From Ypsolopha sequella (Eukaryota > Arthropoda > Insecta > Lepidoptera > Ypsolophidae): DNA of 64,000 nucleotides. The notes beneath the pieces are model-generated. The model was given only the letters and a program-made list of their open reading frames with translations, was not told the origin of the DNA and ran no database searches. How positions within the stretch are numbered: position 1 is the first letter of the stretch; the number at the start of each line of letters is the position of its first letter. The DNA lies in the NCBI GenBank assembly GCA_934047225.1, contig OW203998.1, positions 18,119,280 through 18,183,279 of the forward strand, in the 5' to 3' direction. Below are positions 63,811-64,000 of the stretch, in pieces. A program made the position numbers and the translations under genes.

Positions 63811-64000
63811 ACGCGTTCGATTAGTTTAACTTTATCGGGTGCACGTTCTTTCACGGGTTCACTTTTTATTTGGTTTGCCAGATGTGAATTAATTCGGTGA
63901 GTCACACGAATTTGTCGTCTCTGAGAAGGTTAACATACCGGTGTTCTTGCCGATATCTTTTTAATGTCTCAATGCTGTGTCGTGTGAATGAGCGAAAGCT
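63811..64000. other. Window end, nothing recognised
   Basis: Mixed-composition sequence, possibly an intron or continuation of the element containing the 62917 frame. Confidence 0.3.

Noticed and set aside
63162..63905. Minus-strand frames opposite the 62917 frame
   Set aside because: Shorter than the plus-strand frame and without motifs, so treated as shadows.

Overview
The window looks like intergenic or giant-intron DNA of a moth or butterfly (Lepidoptera). It is AT-rich, has no convincing single-copy host gene, and is packed with transposon debris: non-LTR retrotransposon (LINE) 3' ends with short A/T-rich tails, a tRNA-derived SINE present in seven or more pieces, a decayed mariner, and many non-autonomous inverted-repeat elements (MITEs). 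The lepidopteran assignment is inference from the style of these repeats. No database search was possible.

Layout. 0-9 kb: a tRNA-like sequence set in a hairpin beside a perfect 152-bp-arm palindrome, a TTAA-flanked MITE, a very homogeneous 44-bp minisatellite (13 copies), a second TTAA-flanked MITE, and an interspersed repeat with a CTGT-rich microsatellite. 10-16 kb: a TTA-flanked Harbinger-type MITE, an hAT-type MITE with a perfect 8-bp target duplication, and a foldback joined to an element with about 132-bp internal repeats. 17-32 kb: a second tRNA-in-hairpin element, the first of three copies of a 400-bp family ending in a palindrome, SINEs, LINE tails, and a nested foldback with three near-identical 145-bp units. 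32-42 kb: a 5'-truncated LINE with an open reverse transcriptase (RT) frame, a complete but inactivated mariner (35407-36713), and two LINE C-terminal fragments. 43-50 kb: an element with about 210-bp terminal inverted repeats, a palindrome with a 13-bp target duplication, an RTE-like LINE end and a SINE. 53-58.7 kb: an essentially full-length LINE on the minus strand. 58.7-60.6 kb: an element with terminal inverted repeats over 500 bp long. 62.9-63.8 kb: an unidentified 297-residue open frame.

The most interesting object is the 53-58.7 kb LINE. ORF1 (PHD-like zinc finger, coiled coil, RNA-binding region) and ORF2 (endonuclease plus RT) are both open. Between them the ORF1 frame continues for 245 codons after a single TGA. 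This extension holds three 53-54-residue repeats and ends where the ORF2 frame opens. ORF2 has no ATG before its endonuclease motifs, but a single base change at the junction would give an ATGA stop/start overlap. That suggests a parental element with a longer ORF1 and coupled translation of ORF2.

The genes here serve mobile elements only. The LINE proteins would act together in target-primed reverse transcription, whereas the mariner transposase is dead. The SINEs and MITEs would depend on enzymes made elsewhere in the genome.
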